The translations under genes were made by a program, and so were the position numbers. From Corylus avellana (Eukaryota; Streptophyta; Magnoliopsida; Fagales; Betulaceae), in NCBI RefSeq assembly GCF_901000735.1, contig NC_081543.1, forward strand, positions 37,754,590-37,818,589: a stretch of 64,000 nucleotides of DNA. Reading direction: 5' to 3'. The notes under the pieces are model-generated. The model was not told the DNA's origin and searched no databases. It saw only the letters and a program-made list of their open reading frames with translations. Every line of letters starts with the position of its first letter. Within the stretch, counting starts at the first letter, position 1. Shown piece after piece: positions 1 to 11,160 of this stretch.

Positions 1-823
1 TTGCACTGGTACTGAGGCTTCCGTGTGAGCGTTAATTTTCCGGTTGCCTAACCTTAATGTGCTAAAACGATTGTTGGGATCCGCTTTGCAGCTTAAACCT
101 GAAACAATTTATGTTTCTGCTGCCTGTAACGCCCTCACATTGTTTACGGGTTTTCTTCCGTAGTAAAGTGGTCAGGTAGGTCTTAGGTTCAAGTCTTATA
201 TGTCAGGATAAGGAAGATTGATCATTTTTGAAAGCACAGAAGGGTTTCATAAGGTATGTCAATTCCTTGATAGTTTCGGTATGGAGGGTTAGAAATTTTG
301 AACCTTTCACAGTGGAGGTAAGTAGTTTGAGGGGAACTAATAGTAACTAGAATGTCGCCTAAAGTTTGCCTTCTGCTCGTATAGTTGTCATGGTGCTCCA
401 AGTGGTATTGAATTTTTGAGTTGTTTTTATTCACAAGTTTCCAAATTCTTATTAGTTCCAAAGGAATACGGGAATACTGTCTCATTTTGACATTGACCAA
501 TACATATTGTTGAAATCATGATTTAAAATGACTGATGGTTGTATATCTTAGACATAATGAGGTCAATTCTTTAAGATATCTTAATGATTTTTAGGAGCGG
601 TGCTTTATGAATTTTGTATGGGTTTCATAGTAGCAATAGACTTAACTAATAGATGTTACTTGCAGAAATGGGAGGGGAATCTACTGTCAATTAGCTGTTG
701 TAGCAAATAGATATGACTTGTTCACATGGATGTCACTTGGAAGATCTTGCAAAAATTTATATGGCTTGTGTTGTCTCTATATCTTTCACCTTATTGACGT
801 GAACTGATAGTGGACCTTTACAG
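1..823 (+). other. intron sequence of LIP5 (gene enters from the left)
   Basis: No exon could be recognised here. The acceptor at 822-823 opens the first visible LIP5 exon, so this stretch is read as intron. A short stretch near 160-210 has a B-box-like ggttcaagtc and may be a degraded SINE, which I could not confirm. Confidence 0.6.
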
Positions 824-1429
824 GACAAGAAATCACTGAAGTTGGGGCCTGAAGACCACTTACATCTGGAGGGATTCGCCTTAAATGTCTTTGGGAAGGC
901 GGACAAGCAAGACCGTGCCGGACGATCAGATTTGTATGCCAAATCTTGTTTCTTATATATATGACTGTCATGTGAAAAGGCATTGGACGCCTATGCCTCT
1001 TGGCTAACCTCTTGTTGTAATCTTAGAGACTCCAATCTTTTTAGGTCTGCACCTCTGGTTGTGAGGCACTGACAGAATGTGAATTGCCTTGAAACAATTC
1101 GGTTGAGCCATCTTGTTTCTTATATATGACTGTCATGTGAAAAGGCATTGAATGCCTATGCCTCTTGACTAACCTCTAGTTGTAATCTTAGAGACTCCAA
1201 TCTTTTTAGGTCTGCACCTCTGGTTGTGAGGCACTGACAGAATGTGAATTGCCTTGAAACAATTCGGTTGAGCCATCATGTTTAATAGAAAAAAACGAAA
1301 GAAAGATTGGCTTTGCCCTGTTGTGTATGACATGATGAGTTTTTAGAGTTTGTGCATGCACTTACTATTTATGGATATCTTGACTGTAGAACCACTACCT
1401 CGCAATGTTGTAATTTTGAAATTCTTGGA

Positions 1430-1462
<33 letters not shown>

Positions 1463-4135
1463 CCGGTTGAACTACTGCTCAATATGAACTATTTAAGCAA
1501 GAACATGACTGATGTTTCTTTAAATTTGACATCTCTTGTCCTAATTACTTGTTCGAACATATTGAACTCCTTTCTTAAAGGATAGTTATGATTTTGGATG
1601 CCATACAAGCTTGAGCATTGAAATTTGTTTTAAAATTTAATGTGAATGAGGTATGAGATGCATTAGATGGATTGCTTATTGCTTATATATGTATATATAC
1701 CAAGCTTTCCACAGATTTTGTATACGTATGATGTAAAATATGTCATAATTCTCATCATGTTTTTCAAGATCCATGCTTCAAAGCAACTTATCAAAAAAAA
1801 AAAAAAAAAAAGATCTATGCTTCAAAGCCTGTCCCTGCCTTTTGGGTCGGGGATGCTTCTATGAGTTACCTTTTGAACCATGTGAAGCAAGTCAAATCAT
1901 TTTTTCAAGTACAACAGGTTATGTTGACTGTCTGGTCTCTATAACTATCAATGACTCACTACTAACATGATCACGGTATGTTGGATCATGAATCCAATTC
2001 CATGTTAAGAAGCTTAAGTACCTTATATTAGTCACTGCACTGGTTAAATGGTTGTTCTTGGGTTCCATTAGTCTGTGCTTTGTTATTACAGACAAATCTG
2101 TGACTATTAAGGTATTGTTTTGAATTTGTTGTCTCCTGAACTAACACATGGGAATTATTGGGTGGTGGATCATTTCCTTGGTCATTTATCCCATGTGCAA
2201 AATGTTTTCATTTATGATATTAAGGCCTTTCATATATATTCTCTGTAATTGATCGTGACATTTTATTTCAACTTGCTACAGGAATACTGCAAAAACATTT
2301 TACGCTGCAAGCATTTTCTTTGAGATTCTTAACCAGTTTGGTGTACTTCCGCCTGATGTGAGTTTCTGATCGTGGTATTTATTGCATATTGATGCCTCAT
2401 TTACCATGTAAAAAAAGCCTCTGAGTCTCAGGGAGTTGAATGATTTGGTTATTGACACATCATTTATATTGTAGTTAGTTGTGATAGAGGGAACATATGA
2501 GAGGCTTTTGTAGTTTACAAGTGATGACCCTCTTTTACAGCTTGAGGAGAAGCAGAAGTATGCAGTTTGGAAAGCAGCAGATATAAGGAAAGCTTTGAAA
2601 GAAGGAAGGAAGCCCACCCCCGGCCCACCTGCTGGTGATGATGATTTATCAGTTCCATCAAATTCAGTTACTGGTGCATATGTATGGTTCTAAACTCAGT
2701 AGATTAGTCTTCTTAAATTTATTTATTTATTTTGGGGGGGGGGCATCCATTAATATAATACTATTCCAACTTCTTTTATCCCATTATGGTTAATGAAATC
2801 ATATACTGAAGGTTTTTCCATGATGGATCTCAATTACCGTGGAAAGTGTCCTTCAGTTTAAAAATCTTACTCTAAAAAAGTAGTGTTATTCCAACATTTT
2901 ACCCACTGAGTTTATTAAACCTGAAATTTGATAAAGCTCGCCTCTGAAGTCCTGATTTTAATCACTCATAAATCAGAAGTTCTGGCTTTTTTAAATTAAT
3001 AGTTAGACAAAATATGGTGATAAGACAGTTAGTATTTAGAGAGTTCACTGGTTTTGTGATGAATGATTTGACTGTAGAAGTATCTAATCCATACTTGCAT
3101 TAGCTAAAAGTCATTTAAGTATATCGATTTCAAGAATTTTTTCCTATGTTATCCTTGCAGGAACTTGGTCCAAGTGAAACTTCAGTCACCAATCCTGGAC
3201 CTGAATCTGATCTATCACCTCAGTTCCACGATAAAGTTAACAACCAGCATTCTACACATATGCCTCCATCACCTCAGGTTCATGATAAAGACAACCAGCA
3301 TTTTTCAAACATTCCTCCAGCGGGTCAGTTCCATGATAAAGACAACCAGCATTTTTCAAACATTCCTCCAGCGGGTCAGTTCCATGATAAAGACAACCAG
3401 CATTTTTCAAACATTCCTCCAGCGGGTCAGTTCCATGATAAAGACAACCAGCATTTTTCAAACATTCCTCCAGCGGGTCAGTTCCATGATAAAGACAACC
3501 AGCATTTTTCAAACATTCCTCCAGCGGGTCAGTTCCCTGATAAAGACGACCAGCATTCTACATATGTTTCACCGTCACCTCCTTCTTACCCTAATTCTGG
3601 TTATCCTTCCCATGATTTTCATCCTCCTCCTGCAACAAACAGATCAGAAAGTCCTACTTACTCTCAGCCATACAACCATCAATCCTACCCACAAGAACCT
3701 CAACAACCTCAACAACATTTGCCTTCTAATTACTCTTCTCTTGAAACTTCCCCCTCTTACTCATATCCTCATTTTCAATCTTATCCCAGTTTTACAGAGA
3801 GCAGCCTCCCAGCAGTTCCATCTCAGTATCCTTCGTACTATCAGGGCTCTGATGCGTCCTACTCTCACCAATCAGCTCCTCCAGTGACAAACTATTCATC
3901 CACCGCCCCATACCGTTCTCCCAGCGCAAATGGGAGTGTTTCAGAACCGTCCCCTCCTCCTGCTCAAAAATTTCAATATGACATTAACTATCTACCAGCA
4001 CCCGAGAAAATTGCCGAGGCACACAAAGCTGCAAGATTTGCAGTAGGGGCGCTGGCATTTGATGACGTGACAGTCGCCGTAGACTTCTTGAAGAAATCAC
4101 TTGAATTGCTGACAAATCCATCTGCTGGTCAATGA
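824..4135 (+). CDS. LIP5: LIP5 / VTA1 homolog, 3' part (5' exons outside window)
   Basis: LIP5 is the positive regulator of the AAA ATPase SKD1/VPS4, which disassembles ESCRT-III on multivesicular bodies. Four exons are visible: 824-933, 2282-2357, 2541-2681 and 3161-4135. They join in frame to 433 residues ending at TGA. The first visible exon reads from DKKSLKLGPEDHLHLEGF, and the next two carry NTAKTFYAASIFFEIL and LEEKQKYAVWKAADIRKALK, the end of the N-terminal MIT-like region. The last exon holds a Pro/Tyr/Ser-rich linker and then the C-terminal VSL domain (APEKIAEAHKAARFAVGALA, then DFLKKSLELL) that binds SKD1. The linker contains five near-perfect 17-residue repeats. The first exon or exons (roughly 60-80 residues) must lie left of base 1, because 1-823 holds no matching coding sequence. 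Identification is secure; the exon ends rest on splice consensus and phase. Confidence 0.95.
944..1277. repeat. tandem duplication, 167-bp unit, in LIP5 intron
   Basis: Two adjacent copies, 944-1110 and 1111-1277, differ by a few substitutions and a TA-run length change. Each begins tcttgtttcttatata and ends ggttgagcca. The repeat starts ten bases after the donor at 934, so the duplication lies wholly inside the intron. Confidence 0.93.
3281..3535 (+). repeat. 51-bp coding tandem repeat, five copies
   Basis: Five copies start at 3281, 3332, 3383, 3434 and 3485 with unit length 51 bp (17 codons, unit HDKDNQHFSNIPPAGQF). They look identical or nearly so at the nucleotide level. Diverged units flank them at about 3230 and 3536. 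Because 51 is divisible by three, the repeat keeps the LIP5 frame. It also produces a spurious open frame on the other strand. Confidence 0.95.
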
Positions 4136-5230
4136 GTTGCCAATGTCCCGCATTGATGGGAGTCTACAGGTGGTTCTATCTTTTGTTTTGTTTGTTATAT
4201 TTTGAATGGTTTGATTTGTAAATGTCATCGGATCTATAAATGAAATAATTGGTTTGTTTCCCAGTCCCAAACGTGCCCTCTTAATGTAAGAAATAGTATT
4301 AATTTTCGGACCTAATGGAAAGTGGAAATCAGTTCGGATCCGTACTTGGGGCTTTTATGCATGCGACAACTGTAAGAACTCATGAAGGGCAATGTTGTGG
4401 ACTGTGTCAAAAGTATTTTGTGTGCTGGTTGTCGGATAAGAACCGAAGAAAAGCAATTTGCTTCTGGGCTGTCTCAAAAAGTCTGGTGTCGGATTGTGTC
4501 AAGGAAAAAAGTTGTCATAATAGTATTGCCGCAGAGGCAATGATCTTTCAGCTGAGTCTCAAGTATTAGACACTGTGTGGATAAGAACCCAACAAATACA
4601 GTGCTTCTGGACTTGTCTCTAAAAGTCTGGTGTCGGATTGTGTCGTGGAAAAAGCGGTCAGAAGAATGATGCGGTGGAGGCTGCGATGTTGGAACTCCAG
4701 TCGTCTAGCCCCCGAGTCTTTAATAAGTTTCTGACATAAGTAAGGCAAAAAATTAAATTTTCAGTATTACTATTTTTGAGTAACTATATACAATCACATT
4801 TTTATCTTACAAATATTTTTTTTCAACGACAATGATTGTTTTAAAGATTGGTTCAAATTGTCACGTAAGCATTTTGAGATATTTGTAAAGGAAAAATGTG
4901 ATTTCTAGCATTACTCTTACTAATCATTGTAATTATCCCTAACCATTTGCTATCTTCTTTTCCTGAATTACAATATCTTGTTTTGTCCTCAATATTAAAA
5001 GATTTTTTTTTCTTTCTTCGTTTTTTTGTATGAAATAACCTCGTTTGCTAAGCTATTGTTGCGTTCATCGCCGCAATTACAAGATAAAATTTGTTTCTGG
5101 TCTGAAAATGTGGATAAGCCAAGAGATCTTGTTCTCATCTATAACATAATTTGTATTATTGGTTCACCTACTTCGAGTGATAACTAAGCTATTCTTCCTA
5201 TGAAATTCTCCTCTTGCAAACCCCGTCAAG
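4136..5230. other. LIP5 3' UTR and spacer
   Basis: The LIP5 3' UTR probably ends near 4240-4310, where aataaat-like signals occur. From about 4430 to 4700 there is a diverged direct duplication: copies from 4430 and 4577 share ggataagaacc and aaaagtctggtgtcggattg. A fold-back element occupies 4778-4916. No convincing coding gene was seen; the open frame at 4315-4569 has no recognisable domain. Confidence 0.6.
4778..4916. mobile_element. MITE-like fold-back element
   Basis: The left end gagtaactatatacaatcac and the reverse complement of the right end, gagtaatgctagaaatcac, form imperfect terminal inverted repeats. The pairing continues into ttacaaatat on both sides. The length of about 139 bp and lack of coding fit a small non-autonomous DNA element. 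The end motif resembles the element at 13209-13352. Confidence 0.6.
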
Positions 5231-5231
5231 T

Positions 5232-5243
5232 ATCCTATATAGC
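5232..5243 (+). promoter_or_regulatory. putative TATA box of the small gene at 5376
   Basis: The motif tcctatatagcc lies about 135 bases before the chosen ATG. This leaves room for a 5' UTR of roughly 100 nt. It is a sequence match only. Confidence 0.45.
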
Positions 5244-5375
5244 CCCGTTGTATACGCCCTCTGTAAAAGCACTCCAAATCTTTCACTGATGATAAATGGT
5301 TAATTTCTGAGAAAAAAAAAAGGGATGAGATTAGACCTCTGTTTTTCTCTTTCTCGATCATCGATTATTGAGTTT

Positions 5376-5765
5376 ATGAAGCCAAAGTGCTTATGGACGA
5401 AGAGCAAGAAGACGCAAGAAAAAGAGGAGCAGCAGCAGCAGCAGCTGAAAATGGTGAAGGAGCTCACTCTAGAGGAGTGTCTTAGTGCTTCACCACCAGG
5501 CTATGCTTATGAACAAAATTTCACAAATGGAGGAGGCCATGAATACCATGTTCTTAAACAGTTATTTGACAGGATTTATCCAGCTATTTCTGGAGAAGAT
5601 GAAGATTACTCTTTCTCCAGGAACAGTACGGAGCGGCTATTGAAAGTTGAAGAGATTGATAGAAGAAAAATGGGTGTTTCTTCATTAAGCAGAAGCCAAA
5701 GTGTAAAGGTGAAGAAAAGTGTGAGCTTTAGACTACCTGAAGAGGCTGATATCATCAGATTCTAA
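5376..5765 (+). CDS. small plant protein of unknown function
   Basis: This is an intronless frame of 129 residues if translation starts at MKPKCLWTKSKKTQEKEE. An upstream in-frame ATG at 5325 would add 17 residues (MRLDLCFSLSRSSIIEF), and an internal one at 5451 (MVKELTLEECLSASPPGY) is also possible. Visible features are a basic N-terminus with a run of five glutamines, an acidic patch (GEDEDY), and a basic C-terminus ending KKSVSFRLPEEADIIRF. The KKSVSFRLPEEADI tail is typical of small uncharacterised plant proteins. No signal peptide, membrane segment or catalytic motif is seen. A TATA-like box and a downstream AT-rich 3' region support a real gene. I do not recognise its function. Confidence 0.7.
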   Translation: MKPKCLWTKSKKTQEKEEQQQQQLKMVKELTLEECLSASPPGYAYEQNFTNGGGHEYHVLKQLFDRIYPAISGEDEDYSFSRNSTERLLKVEEIDRRKMGVSSLSRSQSVKVKKSVSFRLPEEADIIRF

Positions 5766-6824
5766 CTAGTTGCAAAAAAACCTTCTCTATCTTTCAGGTT
5801 TCTTAATATCTTATCAGGATTTCTCCATTTCAGTGAACTGGAGCTCTGTATGTAATGAGAGAGCTAATTAGTTTGCAGTTTCTTTTTGGTTTTAAGAAAA
5901 TAAGGCAAGGACAATTACTTTAATTCAAAATAGTAAATAAGTCCAACAAAAAAGAAAAGTAAATGACAAGTAGCACCATCGACAATGATCCTATGGTTGA
6001 AGAAATATGGATGGTAATTCGTGTTTGTGTGTGTGGATTTGGGTTGTATCAAAGCATATGTATAAAACATATACGTCAACTGTAACCCGACTCATTTAAT
6101 TAAATAGGTCAGAATCCACAACCTTAACTCAATAATTTTTTGTATTAAGTTCGTGTTGGGTTCACAAGCGGTGTAAAAAATTGTCAGCTCTAAATATCGC
6201 AGGTCGAGTTTGGATCGTGCTGAGACATGGGTATAAGACTCTACAAGTCATCCATAACCTAACTTATTTAATTAAATAGGTCAGATCCCACAACCATAAT
6301 CCACTAAAGAGGTCAACATTAATATAATCCATTTAATTAAACGGGTCACCTCAACTCTAATTTACTAGTTTCGTGTTGAGTTCGTAATAAATTTGATGGT
6401 CGGGTCAAAAGTTGCCGACCCTTAGTTAAAGAAAAAAATGGATAATAAATGAGTACTTTTGAAAAAGGAATTCTTAGCCCCCTCTTATTGAAAAAAAGGA
6501 TACAAGTAGATGGTCGGGTCAAAAGTTGCCGACCCTTAGTTAAAGAAAAAAATGGATAATAAATGAGCACTTCTGAAAAAGGAAAATTCCTAGCCCCCTC
6601 TTATTGAAAAAAAGGATTCAAGTAGAAAAAAAAATTGAATTCAAATGGCATTTCACAACTTGTCAGGTAGAGAAGGAAGCCCTTCATTAATACAGCAGAG
6701 ATATAATAAAAAAGTTAGGAAGGCAGGATGGAATTATTGGTTTACTTAATTTGGATTTTCAATGGAACACAAAATCACAAGAGCCATCAAGAAGAAAAGT
6801 TATTGCAGTAACACCACAGAAACA

Positions 6825-6862
<38 letters not shown>

Positions 6863-7194
6863 AAGCAGGTTGAAGTAGGTTTACTAGCTTCATTTACTTA
6901 GTTTGGATTCAAGGGAACACAAAGTCACAAAAGCCATCAAGTATATAGAGGTCACTACAGTTACACCACAGAAACACACAAAAGAGAGAGAGAAAAAAGA
7001 ACAAAAAAGAAAAAAAGAAAAAGAAAAGAAGGTGATCATGATCATCAAAAAGCCTTCTTCTACTCTCACTTTTGTGTGTGTGAACTCTATGCAATAGAAT
7101 GACACACCCCTAAGGGAGAAAGAAAGCCTTTTCCCCTCTCATTTTCTGAAGCCCTATTTTTTTTTTTTTTTTTTTTTTAAAAAAAAACTTTGCC
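5766..7194. other. spacer with dispersed and tandem repeats
   Basis: The region 6060-6420 is a dispersed repeat with phrases such as ttaattaaataggtcag and tttcgtgttgggttc; the same phrases recur at about 57330-57660. A 114-bp tandem duplication follows at 6397-6626. A second diverged direct duplication (about 6736-6850 and 6890-6990) shares cacaaa(g)tcacaa and caccacagaaacacaca, with a (GA)n tract. This area lies 3' of both converging genes. I see no gene in it. Confidence 0.6.
6397..6626. repeat. tandem duplication, about 114-bp unit
   Basis: Copies begin at 6397 and 6511 with tggtcgggtcaaaagttgcc. Both continue through gccccctcttattgaaaaaa, with only a few differences. Confidence 0.9.
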
Positions 7195-8711
7195 CTAAGC
7201 AAAAGAAAGGGATGCCACAATATGAAAGAATTGTAGTTGCTCTAGCAGCACTTTAGCATGGCTGGTGGCTCGATGCTCCACTCTCAAAAATAGTTCCTCG
7301 CTAAGCCGATCACCGATGTGTGCATCGACTAGGACACCGGACACACTCCGGCAGCTATTGGCTAGGGCTCGACCAACCTCGACTGCGTCGTCCGGCTGGT
7401 TAACCACAAGGGGGCTTCCTCCTTTAAAAACTTCTAGCTTGTTAATGGCAAATGAGCCGTCAGCTTCTACCACCTCCTTGAAGTCTTGTAGGCTTGGTGC
7501 ATACACCGGAATGTTGAAGTTGTCACGTTTCTCACTGTTGATAAGGCCCTATATATAATTTAAAAATTAAATATTATTAAAAGTCACTCTTATAAAATAT
7601 TAATTAAATTATTAAATTATTTATAAGTCAACAAAATTGAAGTTATAATCTAAAGCTCCTTCCATGGACAAGTACATTTGGCAGGCCTAATTGATATGTG
7701 TTATAGATCTTCTTTGTCAGATTTCTTCTGTGATTTACTGTAAAATTGGCTGACAGACACAAAAATCATCAAAACCTCATGATAATCACTGTACTCTCCT
7801 GATTAGAGCAGTTGATTAAGGGACAGGATCAAAGGTACAGGCACTCACTTTGTTTCATAGACATGTTGGTCCCGGTCCCATAATAAGTCATTAATTAATT
7901 CTCTGATCAACAATGATCCGATGGATCCAATGTCCTTATTGGATATGATGATGTTGTTGTGTTACAAACTCTCTCAAATTCCATGGTCAATTATATGGCC
8001 CCCCCCACTTGCCAACAGTAATAATTCTGCCGACATGGGTTTTCAAAAAATGGATGGCAAGATCCAGTTTTGGGAAGAGTATCGGACGGCTAGAATTAAT
8101 GTGGCTTAATCATAACCAGAGGAAATTCATAACAAGGCCCTGTAAAACCAACAGCACCTAATCATTTCTCCTTTAGTATGGTGTGCACTATTCACCACCA
8201 AGCAAAGGGAGAAATGATTAGGGGCGATTCACCCCATCCATCATTTCTCCTTTTGTACGGAAAATATAATTACAGAGATTAAAAAATACAATTTTAAAAG
8301 TTAAACTGTAATTTTACTAAAAGTAAAATTCGTTAATTATTTGTGTGTATATTAGTAAGATGTTTATAGGGTATATATGATTACCTCTTGGACAAGATCA
8401 TCCCAAGCATCCTGAAAGTGGGTTCCAAAGAGGAGGCCGGCCCCACCTTGGTCGGCGGGGTCCACTGAGGTTCTTCCTAAGCAGACAAGAAACATGGACC
8501 CACCTCTCTTCATCTCCTGCGATCTTGATCTCAGGAACCCTGCCAAATCAGTTTGAAACCGTTTCTTGTATGCATTTGCAGTGCTCTCACTTGCACCGTG
8601 GATGAACACCCTCCCTTTGTTGTAAGCCGTTGATCTCTTGTCTAGCACACTCTCCGGTACCTGTGTCCAACACTCAAAATAATAAAATATTTAACCGAAA
8701 AACTTAAAAAC

Positions 8712-8742
<31 letters not shown>

Positions 8743-10518
8743 TTTAGTTATTTTTGTTACATTTAATTCTAAGCCCATAAAATTGCCCAAAAGTGTATCA
8801 GTTATTAATAGTTGAGCCGACTCAAGTAATTAATAGGCTCCTCCACTAATTGCTCACAAAAGACAAACAACTAAGTAAGTTTTACTTTCTTCTTGTTCCT
8901 TTTGTTGGTCCTCATACCTTGTAGGATGGAGCGCAGCCCTACTACTAACTCTATCACTTAAGAGTATAAATTTCTCAAAGTTTGTAATCTTTCTAGAAAG
9001 AGTAATTATAGTTCTGTCGTTAATACTGTTAACGTAATTAACAAATAACTCAAACATAAAACACTCAAAAGAGAAAAAAAAAATACATAAACATGTTTCG
9101 CTTTACTGTCACGTCAAAATACTTTTTCAAAGCGAGAACAGAAAGATAGCAAACAAACAAAATATGTTGAGACAGAATCATACCATCAACAGTCGTTTAT
9201 TAAAGTTGGATGCATTTTTATTGTTTGTCTTCTTTTATTGGATCAAATTTCAGGACATGTCATTTTCTTTTTGGAAACAGCTGCTGTTGGTTTCAACGGT
9301 GAAGAAAATAATTTATTAACTTTGTTGCACCAACTTTTTGACCTTCTAAGCAGGCAGTAGATCTAACGGCTAAGATCTTCTATTTTGAGGGCTATGATGT
9401 TAGCTAGGGCTGCACATATTATCCTTTTGAAACAAATTAACTATATATATAAATAAATCAGCAGAGAATTGAATAATATTGTACGTACGTAGTATTTTAC
9501 TGTACATTAATAAATGAAGTTACCTGAGATAGCCAATGGAGGGAAAATGCGGAGTGGAAGACATCAATAGACCTGGCCGGAAAAAGTCTCCGGTAGAAGG
9601 ATCCGGGAACCCCAGCTGCAAAATAAGATCTGTGCTTGTTGGCTGCTAGGCACTCCTCCATGCTACCGCCGTAATTGGCTAGCGGAGGGAGGAGCTGAAA
9701 GAGGGTGTTGAAGTCATTGCTGGGGAGGTCGGAGAAGAAAGCAGAGAACTCCGGCGGCTCGTAACCCAAGGCCTCGTAGCGCTTGATCATGTGCTTGATC
9801 ATCACGTCAACGATGTAGATGGTGTTGCTGCCGCATGAGCATCCGAGGTCCACCACCACAAACGGCACCTCCGGTGAGTTTAGCTGGACCCCATCAAGAG
9901 TTTCTTCAAGAAGATGAAGCATGGATCGAGCATGTAGTGCCTGCATGGACATCAACCATATCACAAAGAACATGATCAATATGCATGGAATAAAATAAGC
10001 AACATATATAGTTTTCTTTCATTAATATACAACTGAGATATCGTGTCAGTAAAAATCAGTTATGATACACAAACTATTAACTTAACTATAAATACAGGTG
10101 TTTGTGAATTGTGAAGCTTCTCAGAAAAATTCAAGACATTAAGAATGCAAAAGAAACACGACAGATTAGATTGTCGTGGAATAGTTCATTAGAAAAGCAA
10201 GATTCTTGTCTTTTTCAAGCGTCACTAAGGTAGACTTTGAACAAAGCTTCATATTATGCATAGATGATATATATATATAATCATATTTTTACAGAGTTAT
10301 ATATTTTCCATTTTTCTCGGATCACTAAAACCACAATCAGAGATCGGTAGATCTGTGTGTGTGTGTGTGAAAAAAAGAAATAGAAAAAGGTGTGGAAGGA
10401 GAGAAACCTGGGCTTGGGAATTGTTGGCATAACTAGCTTCTCCTTTGCCTCCTTTCATGCTAAGCATCCTCTCAAGCTTCATGTTGGAAACTACAACATT
10501 GTCTCCTTTTGGAGCCAT
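7195..10518 (-). CDS. IAMT1: IAMT1, indole-3-acetate O-methyltransferase (SABATH family)
   Basis: The enzyme transfers a methyl group from S-adenosylmethionine to the carboxyl of indole-3-acetic acid, giving methyl-IAA and so affecting auxin homeostasis in the cytosol. Four exons on the minus strand, 10518-10408, 9940-9524, 8660-8385 and 7548-7195, join in phase 0 to 385 residues, against about 386 for the Arabidopsis enzyme. The N-terminus (MAPKGDNVVVSNMKLERML) and the SAM-binding loop VVVDLGCSCGSNT (residues 65-77) fit IAMT1. So do FFSDLPSNDFNTLF, DVFHSAFSLHWLSQ and the C-terminal HIVASLSFA. All introns are GT-AG. The subfamily call rests on near full-length resemblance as I remember IAMT1; salicylate and jasmonate methyltransferases of the same family look different at the N-terminus. 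The frame is intact throughout. Confidence 0.95.
8157..8222. repeat. inverted repeat in IAMT1 intron 3
   Basis: The arms cctaatcatttctccttt and aaagggagaaatgattagg are separated by about 30 bases. They pair over 18 positions with one bulged G. A third partial copy of the arm follows near 8240. Confidence 0.8.
8711..8742. repeat. (AAT)n microsatellite in IAMT1 intron 2
   Basis: About ten uninterrupted AAT units lie just upstream of the exon 3 acceptor. Confidence 0.9.
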
Positions 10519-10608
10519 ATATGTTGGTGTTTGTGTGTGTGTGTTAGAAATCCCAAAACTTTATGGCTGTATAGTAGGGGGGTTGAAAAGGAGGCTAGCA
10601 GCAGTGGA

Positions 10609-10617
10609 ATATATAGA
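10609..10617 (-). promoter_or_regulatory. putative TATA box of IAMT1
   Basis: On the minus strand the motif reads CTATATATT, about 95 bases before the IAMT1 ATG. This is a typical plant TATA position that would allow a 5' UTR of about 60 nt. Confidence 0.55.
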
Positions 10618-11160
10618 CAGAGATGGGGGACTAAGGTTGTGAATGTACTCTGGTTAGGATACTATAGTTAGCTATATCTTATCTAATTTAATTAATTACT
10701 TAAAAATAATTAATTAATTAATTAATAGTAATTGCATGGTTTGTACTTTGTACAGGGTTTGAGAAACTGACTCAATTGTCTTTTACGACATAAATATAAA
10801 CCAAAAAAAAACAAAGTTAAAAAGAGGAACACCCATTAATATGGGCCTCACATGCATGCTTGCCAAATCAGCAGGCCCAAAATTGACGCCGGATTTTTAT
10901 CGATGTTCAAATCTCCGTAAGCAACTCCATCGGACGAACCTTGCCCCCGGCCAAGGTTGTCACCCAACCCAAATCCGACAAAGTATATGTTACGTAGTAT
11001 GCCCTTTTTTTTTTTTCCAGAGAATCTAGACTTTTTATATTTTAAGAAAGTCTAAAATCTTTTTTTTTAAACACAATGTTTGAAATTAATTTTCTGTTTT
11101 CTTTATTAACTAGCTTGATGTCTTTAAATAGACAATTACAATGCATAGTGAAAATAGAAA

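Noticed and set aside
160..215. tRNA-like B-box near the left edge
   Set aside because: Only a ggttcaagtc-like motif is present. No cloverleaf or clear A-box was found, so neither a tRNA nor a firm SINE call is justified.
3252..3512. Open frame on the minus strand across the LIP5 repeats
   Set aside because: It exists only because the 51-bp unit is a multiple of three with no stop in that frame. The plus strand is the true LIP5 exon.
3230..3540. Regularly spaced repeats resembling a CRISPR array
   Set aside because: The units abut without unique spacers, lie in a coding exon and encode a peptide repeat; this is a plant genome.
6900..6925. Sequence tttggattcaagggaacac resembling the miR159/319 family
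   Set aside because: Several mismatches to the known microRNA, and I found no complementary arm nearby to form a precursor hairpin.
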